Notes under the pieces: generated by a model
What the model was told of the DNA's origin: nothing
Databases searched by the model: none
Seen by the model: the letters and a program-made list of their open reading frames with translations, nothing else
Shown here: piece by piece, positions 8,253-15,766 of the stretch
How positions within the stretch are numbered: position 1 is the first letter of the stretch
Layout: each line of letters opens with the position of its first letter
From: Aromatoleum bremense
GTDB lineage: Bacteria > Pseudomonadota > Gammaproteobacteria > Burkholderiales > Rhodocyclaceae
DNA: 64,000 nt
Direction of reading: 5' to 3'
NCBI RefSeq assembly: GCF_017894365.1
Contig: NZ_CP059467.1
Location: 1,612,001-1,676,000 of the forward strand
Program-made: the position numbers and the translations under genes

Positions 8253-9470
8253 ATGAAACCCAGGATTCTGGCATCAGCGATCGCCGCGGCAGCGCTGGCC
8301 GCGCAACCGATGCTCGCGCAGTCGGCGACGATCAGCGACGGCGTCGTCAAGCTCGGCGTGCTGACCGACATGTCCGGCACGTATTCCGACCTGGCCGGCC
8401 CGGGCGCGGTCGAGGCGACGAGGATGGCGATCGACGATTTCATCGCGAAGGAAAAACCCGATTTCAAGATCGAGCTGATCTCCGCCGACCATCAGAACAA
8501 GGCTGACATCTCGGCGAACAAGGCGCGCGAGTGGATCGATACCGCGAAGGTGGATGCGATCGTCGACCTCGTCACGACCTCGACGGCGCTCGCGGTCATG
8601 AAGGTCGCGAACGAGAAGAACCGCATCTCGCTGATCTCCGGCGCCGCCTCGACGCCGATCACGAACGAGCAGTGCAACGACACGACGGTGCACTGGACTT
8701 ACGATACCTATTCGCTGCCGGTCGGCACTGCGAAGGCGGTCGTCAAGCAGGGCGGCAAGAGCTGGTACTTCCTGACCGCCGATTACGCGTTCGGCCATTC
8801 GCTCGAAAAGAACACCGCGGACGTCGTGACGGCGAGCGGCGGCAAGGTGCTCGGCAGCGTGCGCCACCCTTTCCCGGGCAGCGATTTCTCGTCCTTCCTG
8901 CTGAGCGCGCAGGCCTCCGGCGCGCAGGTCATCGGGCTCGCCAACGCCGGTAACGACACGATCAACTCGATCAAGCAGGCGCGCGAGTTCGGCATCACGC
9001 CGAAGCAGTCGCTCGCGGGGCTGCTGATGTTCATTTCTGACGTGCATAGCCTCGGGCTCGACGCGACTGCCGGCATGTACCTGACGACCGGCTTCTATTG
9101 GGACTACAACGACGAGACCCGCGCGTGGTCGAAGCGCTTCTTCGACAAGATGAAGCGCATGCCGACGATGGTGCAGGCGGGCGACTACTCGGCGGTGTAC
9201 CACTACCTGAAGGCGATCAAGGCCGCCGGCAGCGACGAAGCGAAGGCGGTGATGGCGAAGATGCGCGAGATGCCGGTCAACGATTTCTTCGCGAAGAACG
9301 GTCAGGTCCGCATCGATGGACGCATGGTCCACGATATGTATCTGGCACAGGTCAAGAAGCCGTCGGAATCGAAGTATCCGTGGGACTACTACCACATCCG
9401 GCAGGTGATTCCCGGCGCCGAGGCATATATGTCGCTGGCCGACAGCAAGTGCCCGCTGGTGAAGAAATAG
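8253..9470 (+). CDS. Periplasmic substrate-binding protein of Liv-type ABC importer
   Basis: A Leu/Ile/Val-binding-protein-like receptor (Peripla_BP_6) of 405 residues that delivers ligand to the two permeases. A signal peptide covers about residues 1-24 (MKPRILASAIAAAALAAQPM, cut near AQS-A). The mature chain opens with VKLGVLTDMSGTYSDLAGPG, a family hallmark. ATG 8253 sits behind AAGGAGGAG. The ligand is not predictable. This clade also binds amides, urea or aromatic and aliphatic carboxylates, and the upstream acyl-CoA ligase makes an acid plausible. It lies in the middle of the operon rather than at the front. Confidence 0.88.
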   Translation: MKPRILASAIAAAALAAQPMLAQSATISDGVVKLGVLTDMSGTYSDLAGPGAVEATRMAIDDFIAKEKPDFKIELISADHQNKADISANKAREWIDTAKVDAIVDLVTTSTALAVMKVANEKNRISLISGAASTPITNEQCNDTTVHWTYDTYSLPVGTAKAVVKQGGKSWYFLTADYAFGHSLEKNTADVVTASGGKVLGSVRHPFPGSDFSSFLLSAQASGAQVIGLANAGNDTINSIKQAREFGITPKQSLAGLLMFISDVHSLGLDATAGMYLTTGFYWDYNDETRAWSKRFFDKMKRMPTMVQAGDYSAVYHYLKAIKAAGSDEAKAVMAKMREMPVNDFFAKNGQVRIDGRMVHDMYLAQVKKPSESKYPWDYYHIRQVIPGAEAYMSLADSKCPLVKK

Positions 9471-9561
9471 CCTTCCGACCCGGCTTCCGGCGTCCAGCCT
9501 GCGGCGCGCATCGCGCGCCTGGTCAGGCCGGACGTCCGGCGCCGCAACCAGGCCGCCCGCT

Positions 9562-10446
9562 ATGGACATTTTCGGCATTCCGATCCAGGCCCTGATGGGG
9601 CAGCTGCTGATCGGGCTCATCAACGGCTCGTTCTACGCGATCCTGAGCCTCGGGCTGGCGATCATTTTCGGTCTGCTCAACATCATCAACTTCTCGCATG
9701 GCGCGCTGTACATGATGGGCGCGTTCGTCGCATGGATCGGCCTCACCTACCTCGGCATCAACTACTGGGTCGCGCTGGTCGCGGTGCCGGTGGTCGTCGG
9801 CATCTTCGGCATGATCATCGAGCGCACGATGCTCAAGCACCTGTACCGGCTCGACCACCTGTACGGACTGCTGCTGACCTTCGGCCTCGCGCTGATCATC
9901 GAGGGCCTCTTCCGCTATCGCTTCGGCATTTCCGGCGAAAGCTACCCGGTGCCCGAACTGCTTTCCGGCGGCTTCAACCTCGGCTTCATGTTCCTGCCGA
10001 AATACCGCGCGTGGGTCATCGCGGTGTCGCTCGTCGTGTGCTTCGGCAGCTGGTACATCATCGAGCGCACGAAGCTCGGCTCGTACCTGCGCGCCGGCAC
10101 CGAGAACCCCCAGCTGCTGCAGGCCTTCGGCATCAACGTGCCGCTGATGATCACGCTGACCTACGGCTTCGGCGTCGCGCTCGCGGCGTTTGCCGGCGTG
10201 CTCGCGGCGCCGGTGTTCCAGGTGAACCCGGTGATGGGCTCGAACCTGATCATCGTCGTGTTCGCCGTCGTCGTCATCGGCGGCATGGGCTCGATCATGG
10301 GCTCGATCGTCACCGGCCTCGGCCTCGGGCTCATCGAAGGCCTGACGCGCGTGTTTTACCCGGAAGCTTCCGCGGTCGTGATCTTCGTCATCATGGGGAT
10401 CGTGCTGCTGCTGCGGCCGGCCGGGCTGTTCGGGCGCGAGCGCTAG
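9562..10446 (+). CDS. Liv-type ABC transporter permease (LivH-like)
   Basis: Inner-membrane permease of 294 residues with about eight hydrophobic segments. It begins LLIGLINGSFYAILSLGLAI, followed by IFGLLNIINFSHGALYMMGA, the typical LivH start. A cytoplasmic coupling loop appears as RTKLGSYLRAGTENPQLLQA, and GGMGSIMGSIVTGLGLGLIE marks the C-terminal half. It pairs with the LivM-like subunit encoded 72 bp downstream. It is separated from the binding-protein gene by 91 bp, which shows no terminator. Confidence 0.9.
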   Translation: MDIFGIPIQALMGQLLIGLINGSFYAILSLGLAIIFGLLNIINFSHGALYMMGAFVAWIGLTYLGINYWVALVAVPVVVGIFGMIIERTMLKHLYRLDHLYGLLLTFGLALIIEGLFRYRFGISGESYPVPELLSGGFNLGFMFLPKYRAWVIAVSLVVCFGSWYIIERTKLGSYLRAGTENPQLLQAFGINVPLMITLTYGFGVALAAFAGVLAAPVFQVNPVMGSNLIIVVFAVVVIGGMGSIMGSIVTGLGLGLIEGLTRVFYPEASAVVIFVIMGIVLLLRPAGLFGRER

Positions 10447-10518
10447 GCCGCGGAAGCCGGTGGCGCTGCCCCCTGTTCTCGACCGTCACCCAATCATCCA
10501 GACACCAGGATCGGCGCA

Positions 10519-11448
10519 ATGAAAGGCAAACACATCGGCTGGATCGTCCTGATCGTTCTCGGGCTCGTCGCGCCGTTCCTCGTCTATCCGGTGCTGGTGA
10601 TGAAGATCCTGTGCTTCGCGCTGTTCGCCTGCGCGTTCAACCTGCTGCTCGGCTACACCGGGCTGCTGTCGTTCGGCCACGCCGCGTTCCTCGGCTGGGC
10701 AGGCTACACCTGCGGTTACGCGATGAAGGAACTCGGGCTGTCGCCCGAACTCGGCCTGCTCGCCGGGACCGCAACGGCCGCGGTGCTCGGCTTCGTCTTC
10801 GGCAGCCTCGCGATCCGCCGCTCCGGCATCTATTTCGCGATGGTGACGCTCGCGCTCGCGCAGCTGGTGTATTTCCTCGCGCTGCAGTTCCCCTTCACCG
10901 GCGGCGAGGACGGCCTGCAGGGCGTGCCGCGCGGGCGCCTGTTCGGGCTCGTCGATCTCGCGGACACCATGAACATGTATTACTTCGTGCTCGCGGTGTT
11001 CCTCGGCGGGTTCTGGGTCATCGACCGCGCGATCCACTCGCCGTTCGGCCAGGTGCTGAAGGCGATCCGCGAGAACGAGCCGCGCGCGATCTCGCTCGGC
11101 TACGACGTCGACCGCTACAAGCTGCTCGCCTTCGTGCTGTCCGCAGCGCTCTCCGGCCTGGCCGGCGCGACCAAGACGCTGGTGTTCCAGCTCGCCTCGC
11201 TGACCGACGTGCATTGGCACATGTCGGGCGAGATCGTGCTGATGACGCTGCTCGGCGGCATGGGCACCGTGTTCGGCCCGATCGTCGGCGCGACGGTCGT
11301 CGTCGGTCTGCAAAACTACGGTGCCGAACTGGGACAGTGGGTCAGCGTGCTGACCGGCGTGATCTTCGTGATCTGCGTGCTCGCATTCCGCCGCGGCATC
11401 GTCGGCGAGCTGGCGGTGCTGATCAGGCGCTCGGGGATCCGCATGTAG
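10519..11448 (+). CDS. Liv-type ABC transporter permease (LivM-like)
   Basis: Second permease, 309 residues, highly hydrophobic. Family landmarks are FNLLLGYTGLLSFGHAAFLG, RRSGIYFAMVTLALAQ and the coupling-loop segment SPFGQVLKAIRENEPRAISL. Near the C-terminus are GGMGTVFGPIVGA and a short basic tail. It is the last gene of the importer operon; 139 bp without an obvious T-tailed hairpin separate it from the penicillin-binding protein gene. Confidence 0.9.
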   Translation: MKGKHIGWIVLIVLGLVAPFLVYPVLVMKILCFALFACAFNLLLGYTGLLSFGHAAFLGWAGYTCGYAMKELGLSPELGLLAGTATAAVLGFVFGSLAIRRSGIYFAMVTLALAQLVYFLALQFPFTGGEDGLQGVPRGRLFGLVDLADTMNMYYFVLAVFLGGFWVIDRAIHSPFGQVLKAIRENEPRAISLGYDVDRYKLLAFVLSAALSGLAGATKTLVFQLASLTDVHWHMSGEIVLMTLLGGMGTVFGPIVGATVVVGLQNYGAELGQWVSVLTGVIFVICVLAFRRGIVGELAVLIRRSGIRM

Positions 11449-11587
11449 AACGCAGCGCGACGATCGACCGGCCGCGCTGGCGCCCGGACGAGGCTTTTCG
11501 GCACCCAAGTGTTGTTTCGATCCGACCCGGCGCCGGCTGTCATAGAACTGCCCGATAATGTACGCATTACAACAATCGGGCGGAAAC

Positions 11588-14500
11588 GTGTCCGAAACGA
11601 TCCCCAAAAAAACGCCCGGGCGCCCGTGGCTGAAAATCATCACGCGCCTGTTTCTCGTCCTCCTGCCCCTCGCGCTGATCGCGTCAGCGGCATTCCTGGT
11701 CTTCGAAGTGCGCAGCTCCTGGTTCCAGGCGCGCGAAATCTCGCATTACGCCGAGAACCTCCGGTACCACGTCGAAGCCGGGCCCAGCGACTCGGTCCGC
11801 TTTCCCGCGCACGGCCCGTTCGACCTTCGCCTCGGCTACGCGAAGCTGCCCCGGTTCATCGAGCGGCTGCAGGCGCGCGACATGACGATCGTGAGCCAGG
11901 CGAGGTTCTCGCCGGAGCTGGTGGATTTCACCGAACGCGGCTATTTCCCGCCGTATCGCGAGAAGACTCGCGCCGGCCTCGAGATCGAAGGCGCCCACGG
12001 CGGATCCGAATTCGTATACCGCTCGTCATACCCCGTGCGCAGCTATCCCGCGTTCGAGCAGATCCCGGTCCGCATCGTGCAAAGCCTGCTTTTCATCGAG
12101 AACCGCAATCTGCTCGACCCGGCACGTCCCTACCTGAACCCGGCGATAGACTGGGTGCGCTTTGGCCGCGCCGCCATGGCGCAGCTCATCAAAATCGTCG
12201 ATGAAGACCTGAACACGCCAGGCGGCAGCACGCTTGCGACGCAGATCGAAAAATACCGTCACTCACCCGACGGCATCACGCATTCACCGCAGGAAAAGCT
12301 GCGCCAGATGGTATCGGCGACGGTGCGTGCCTACCGTGAAGGGTGCGAAACCCTCCCCGTGCGGCGCGACCTCGTGCTCCACTACCTGAACACCGTGCCG
12401 CTGTCCGCCGCGCCGCTGTACGGCGAAGTCCACGGGCTCGGCGACGGGCTGTGGGTCTGGTTCGGCGCCGACTTCGCGCACACCAACCGGCTTCTCGCCG
12501 CGGCCGAGGCCGAAGGCGCGGTCCTCGAGGAACAAGGGCTCGCGCTGCGCCAGGTGCTCGCGCTGATGATCGCCCACCGCCGCCCGTCACACTACCTCGG
12601 GCTCGGCCGCGACGACCTCGCGCGACTCACCGACGCCCACCTGCGCATCCTCGCCGAGGCGCGCGTCATCGGCCCCGGGCTGCGCGACGCCGCGCTCGCC
12701 GCCCGGCTCGCGTTCCGCGATCCGCACCGCGCCCGGGCGCGCGCCCCGGTCGAGGCGGACAAGGGCGCGACCCTGATCCGTACGCGCCTTGCCGGGATGC
12801 TCGACGTATCACTCTACGACCTCGACCGGATCGACCTCAAGGCTTCTGCCACCCTCGACCAGAAGCTCCAGCAAGAAGTCAGCGACTACCTCGAGCTGCT
12901 GCGCGACGTCGACTTCGCGCGCCAGACGGGCCTGATCGGCGAGCGCCTGCTCACGCCCGGCCAGGTGCCGACGGTGAACTACAGCTTCACGCTGTTCGAG
13001 CGCACCCCGGACGGCAACCGCGTGCGAGTGCAGACGGACACCACCGACCAGCCGCTCGACATCAACGAGGGCAGCAAGCTCGAACTCGGCTCGACGGCCA
13101 AGCTGCGCGTGCTCGCGACCTATCTCGAGCTCGTTGCCGAACTGCACCAGCGCTACGCCAACCAGCCGGTGCAGGTATTGCGCGAGACGACGGTCGACCG
13201 GCACGACACGCTCACGCGCTGGGCGCTCGACTATCTGATCGAGGCCGGGAACCGCGACCTGCCGACGATGCTGCAGGCGGCTCTCGAGCGCCGCTATTCG
13301 GCCAGCCCCGGCGAATCGTTTTTCACCGGCGGCGGGCTGCACACCTTCAACAACTTCCGCCGCGAGGACAACGGCCGCACGGTGACGGTTCGCGAGGCGC
13401 TGCAGGCATCGATCAACCTGCCCTTCGTGCGCCTGATGCGCGACATCGTTCGTCACACGATGTACCAGGTGCCCGGCAGCACCGCCAAGCTGCTCGAAGA
13501 CGACAGCGACCCGCGCCGCGGCGAATATCTGTCGCGCTTCGCCGACCGCGAGGGCCAGGTATTCCTGCGCCGCTTCTGGCGCAAATACCAGGGCCAGGAC
13601 GCGGACGAGATCCAGGCGATGCTGCTCGATGGGCTGCGCCCCACCGCCGACCGCCTCGCCGCGGCGTTCCGCTATCTGAACCCCGACGCGGATGCCAAGC
13701 GCTTCGCCGCGTTCATGCGCGGTCGCCTGCCCAATTCCGAGCTCGGCGACGCACGCCTCGCAAGCCTTTACAGGCGTTACGCCCCGGGCACCTTCGACCT
13801 GCCCGACCAGGGCTACATCGCCCGCGTGCACCCGCTCGAATTGTGGCTCGCCAGCTACCTGATGGCGCATCCCGAAGCGGGCTTCAGCGACGCCGTCGAA
13901 GCGAGCAGCGAAGAACGCCAGGCCGTGTACCGCTGGCTGTTCCGTACCCGGGCGAAAAGCGCACAGGACCAGCGGATCTACACGATCCTCGAAGTCGAGG
14001 CCTTCCTCGAGATCCACCGCCGCTGGGCGCTCCTCGGCTACCCGTTCAATCACCTCGTGCCGTCGCTGGCGACCGCCCTGGGCAGCGCCGGCGACCGTCC
14101 GGCCGCACTCGCCGAGTTGATGGGGATCATCGTCAATGACGGCGTGCGCCAGCGCACCGCGCGCGTCGAGCGGCTCCATTTCGCCGCCGCAACCCCGTAT
14201 GAAACGGTCCTCGCGCTGCGCGCCGACAAAGGCGAACGCGTGATGGCGCCGGAAGTCGCGGCGGCACTACGCAGCGCGCTGTCGGAAGTCGTCGAAGGCG
14301 GCACGGCGCGGCGGCTGGCAGGCGCGTTCGCGCTGCCGGACGGCACGCTGCTCGCGGTCGGCGGCAAGACCGGCACCGGCGACAACCGCATCGTCACCTC
14401 CGGCGCCCGCGGACAGGGACGCGGCGGAATCGCGCTCAACCGCACCGCGACCTTCGTCTTCCATCTCGGCCCGCGGCATTTCGGCACGCTGACCGCCTAT

Positions 14501-14656
14501 GTCATGGGTCCCGACGCTGCGGCGTACCGCTTCACGTCGGGGCTGCCGGTGCAGATCCTGAAGTCGATGGCGCCGATCCTGCTGCCGTACCTGCACGGAG
14601 CGCGCCCCGTGCAGACGGTGCAGAGCAGCGAGCCGGCAACCTCGCCGGCGCCGTGA
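11588..14656 (+). CDS. Divergent class A penicillin-binding protein (GT51 plus transpeptidase)
   Basis: A bifunctional peptidoglycan synthase of about 1022 residues, anchored by one N-terminal membrane helix (LFLVLLPLALIASAAFLVF). Residue numbers below count from ATG 11558. The GT51 domain keeps its catalytic Glu in LFIENRNLLD (about residue 181), but the usual EDxxFxxH is eroded. The next motif is GGSTLATQIEKYRHS. The transpeptidase domain has SxxK as STAK (Ser about 512), SxN as SIN (about 618) and KTG in GGKTGTGDN (about 937). A GATAAT -10-like box overlaps ATG 11558, so GTG 11588, behind GGGCGGA, is taken as the start. It is longer than PBP1a/1b, with a large insert between the SIN and KTG motifs. 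It stands alone, with no division or cell-wall neighbours. Confidence 0.8.
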   Translation: MSETIPKKTPGRPWLKIITRLFLVLLPLALIASAAFLVFEVRSSWFQAREISHYAENLRYHVEAGPSDSVRFPAHGPFDLRLGYAKLPRFIERLQARDMTIVSQARFSPELVDFTERGYFPPYREKTRAGLEIEGAHGGSEFVYRSSYPVRSYPAFEQIPVRIVQSLLFIENRNLLDPARPYLNPAIDWVRFGRAAMAQLIKIVDEDLNTPGGSTLATQIEKYRHSPDGITHSPQEKLRQMVSATVRAYREGCETLPVRRDLVLHYLNTVPLSAAPLYGEVHGLGDGLWVWFGADFAHTNRLLAAAEAEGAVLEEQGLALRQVLALMIAHRRPSHYLGLGRDDLARLTDAHLRILAEARVIGPGLRDAALAARLAFRDPHRARARAPVEADKGATLIRTRLAGMLDVSLYDLDRIDLKASATLDQKLQQEVSDYLELLRDVDFARQTGLIGERLLTPGQVPTVNYSFTLFERTPDGNRVRVQTDTTDQPLDINEGSKLELGSTAKLRVLATYLELVAELHQRYANQPVQVLRETTVDRHDTLTRWALDYLIEAGNRDLPTMLQAALERRYSASPGESFFTGGGLHTFNNFRREDNGRTVTVREALQASINLPFVRLMRDIVRHTMYQVPGSTAKLLEDDSDPRRGEYLSRFADREGQVFLRRFWRKYQGQDADEIQAMLLDGLRPTADRLAAAFRYLNPDADAKRFAAFMRGRLPNSELGDARLASLYRRYAPGTFDLPDQGYIARVHPLELWLASYLMAHPEAGFSDAVEASSEERQAVYRWLFRTRAKSAQDQRIYTILEVEAFLEIHRRWALLGYPFNHLVPSLATALGSAGDRPAALAELMGIIVNDGVRQRTARVERLHFAAATPYETVLALRADKGERVMAPEVAAALRSALSEVVEGGTARRLAGAFALPDGTLLAVGGKTGTGDNRIVTSGARGQGRGGIALNRTATFVFHLGPRHFGTLTAYVMGPDAAAYRFTSGLPVQILKSMAPILLPYLHGARPVQTVQSSEPATSPAP

Positions 14657-14675
14657 ATCGGACGCGTCGCAGCCA

Positions 14676-14706
14676 CCCCGGATGTTCCAGCCCGGATCAT
14701 CCGGGG
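14676..14706. terminator. Hairpin between convergent genes
   Basis: CCCCGGAT at 14676-14683 and ATCCGGGG at 14699-14706 form a perfect 8-bp stem around a 15-base loop. It lies between the penicillin-binding protein stop and the convergent PEP-CTERM gene. There is no T tract on either side, so it may slow or end transcription only weakly. Confidence 0.35.
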
Positions 14707-14742
14707 AGCGCCGCGTGAAGGTGTGTCAGGTGGCCGGCCCTG

Positions 14743-15393
14743 TCAGGCTCTTCTTGTGCGGAGGCCCGCCGCCAGGCCGGCGAGGCCGGTTCCGAGCAGG
14801 GCCAGCACACCCGGCTCCGGTACCGTGCTCGGCTCCACTTGCGATGGATCGCTCGGCGGAGCGTCCGCGGCGGAAGCCTCGAACAGGAACAGGTGATAGG
14901 TCGCCTGGAAGATTCCCTGCGTCACGCTGTCTACCCAACTTGCGCGATCCTCGGCATTCTCCGCGAGCACGAGGGCGCTCGCGACGTCGCCGATCGAGGG
15001 TCCGGCAAGGTCCAGGTCGCCGGGATCCACGTCAACCGGGTCGAGCCCGAGGTTGAAGACGTGCACTCCGAGACTCGACGGCGCGCTCCCCGCGAGCATC
15101 GTCCCGAAATCGACTGCAAAGAACGGCACCCCGGAGACCACCGTGAGCGGATAGGCGTGAGCATCGCCGCCCCCCGTCCAGCCCATCGCAAATGTCGTAT
15201 TCCCGCTCGTGGCGCCGGCCGTGCCCGGGTGGGTCGCCGGCGCGGTGGGCCCGTTGCGGCTGATCGTGACGGTGGCCAGGCCGGCGTAGCTGCCGAGGCT
15301 TTCCAGGTCGGTCAGCACCAGCGCATTGGCCACGGAAGGCACGATCGCCGCCAGGGCGATTCCGGAAATCCTGATGTACGTTCGCATTGTCAT
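14743..15393 (-). CDS. PEP-CTERM sorting-signal exported protein
   Basis: A 216-residue exported protein. An N-terminal signal peptide (MTMRTYIRISGIALAAIVPS, cut near VANA) is followed by a beta-rich, Gly/Ala/Asp-rich body without a named domain. The C-terminus carries the PEP-CTERM signal: VPEPG, then a hydrophobic stretch (VLALLGTGLAGLAAGL) and a basic tail RTRRA. Such proteins are processed by exosortase EpsH/XrtA and usually tied to extracellular polysaccharide. No exosortase is in the window. ATG 15393 is chosen over the upstream 15453 because AAGGA lies 8 bp before it and it opens the signal peptide directly. Confidence 0.85.
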   Translation of the reverse strand: MTMRTYIRISGIALAAIVPSVANALVLTDLESLGSYAGLATVTISRNGPTAPATHPGTAGATSGNTTFAMGWTGGGDAHAYPLTVVSGVPFFAVDFGTMLAGSAPSSLGVHVFNLGLDPVDVDPGDLDLAGPSIGDVASALVLAENAEDRASWVDSVTQGIFQATYHLFLFEASAADAPPSDPSQVEPSTVPEPGVLALLGTGLAGLAAGLRTRRA

Positions 15394-15766
15394 TGTTATT
15401 TTCCTTGCATTTTTCGGATGGAATATATGCAGGCCTCCCTGCCGGATTTCCAAAGCACTTTCCGCGCCTGAATCTGGTTTGCCTTTCTTGACAAATATTT
15501 ACAATTCAGCATCTAAGCACCGGAAAGAAAAGTGTAAATATTTTCGACAAATCGTAACAATGGTTTCGCGTATGCGTGAATCACGCTCAGCCGGCGATCC
15601 TTCGACTGAATTGCAAACAATTGTGCGCATCGTCATCGCCCGTCCCGCCCATACGTTGAATCCGGTACGAGGCCCGGCGCGTCACGCCCGTCGGCAGTGA
15701 TCGCGGCCTCGTCGACCGACCTGCCACTCATCCCCTTCGGAGGGGTTTTCCGGGAGACACAACCAG
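15394..15766. promoter_or_regulatory. AT-rich divergent control region with 11-bp inverted repeat
   Basis: This 373-bp gap lies between the divergent PEP-CTERM and FecR genes and is much less GC-rich than its surroundings at 15475-15625. A consensus -35 TTGACA sits at 15488-15493 with no good -10. AAATATTTACA at 15493-15503 and its exact complement at 15533-15543 form an inverted repeat with a 29-bp spacer, suitable for a dimeric regulator. No small gene is convincing here. Confidence 0.45.

Noticed and set aside
15394..15470. Possible sigma-54 -24/-12 promoter upstream of the PEP-CTERM gene (GGCAGGGAGGCCTGC)
   Set aside because: GG and GC are 11 bases apart rather than 10 and the flanking consensus is poor.
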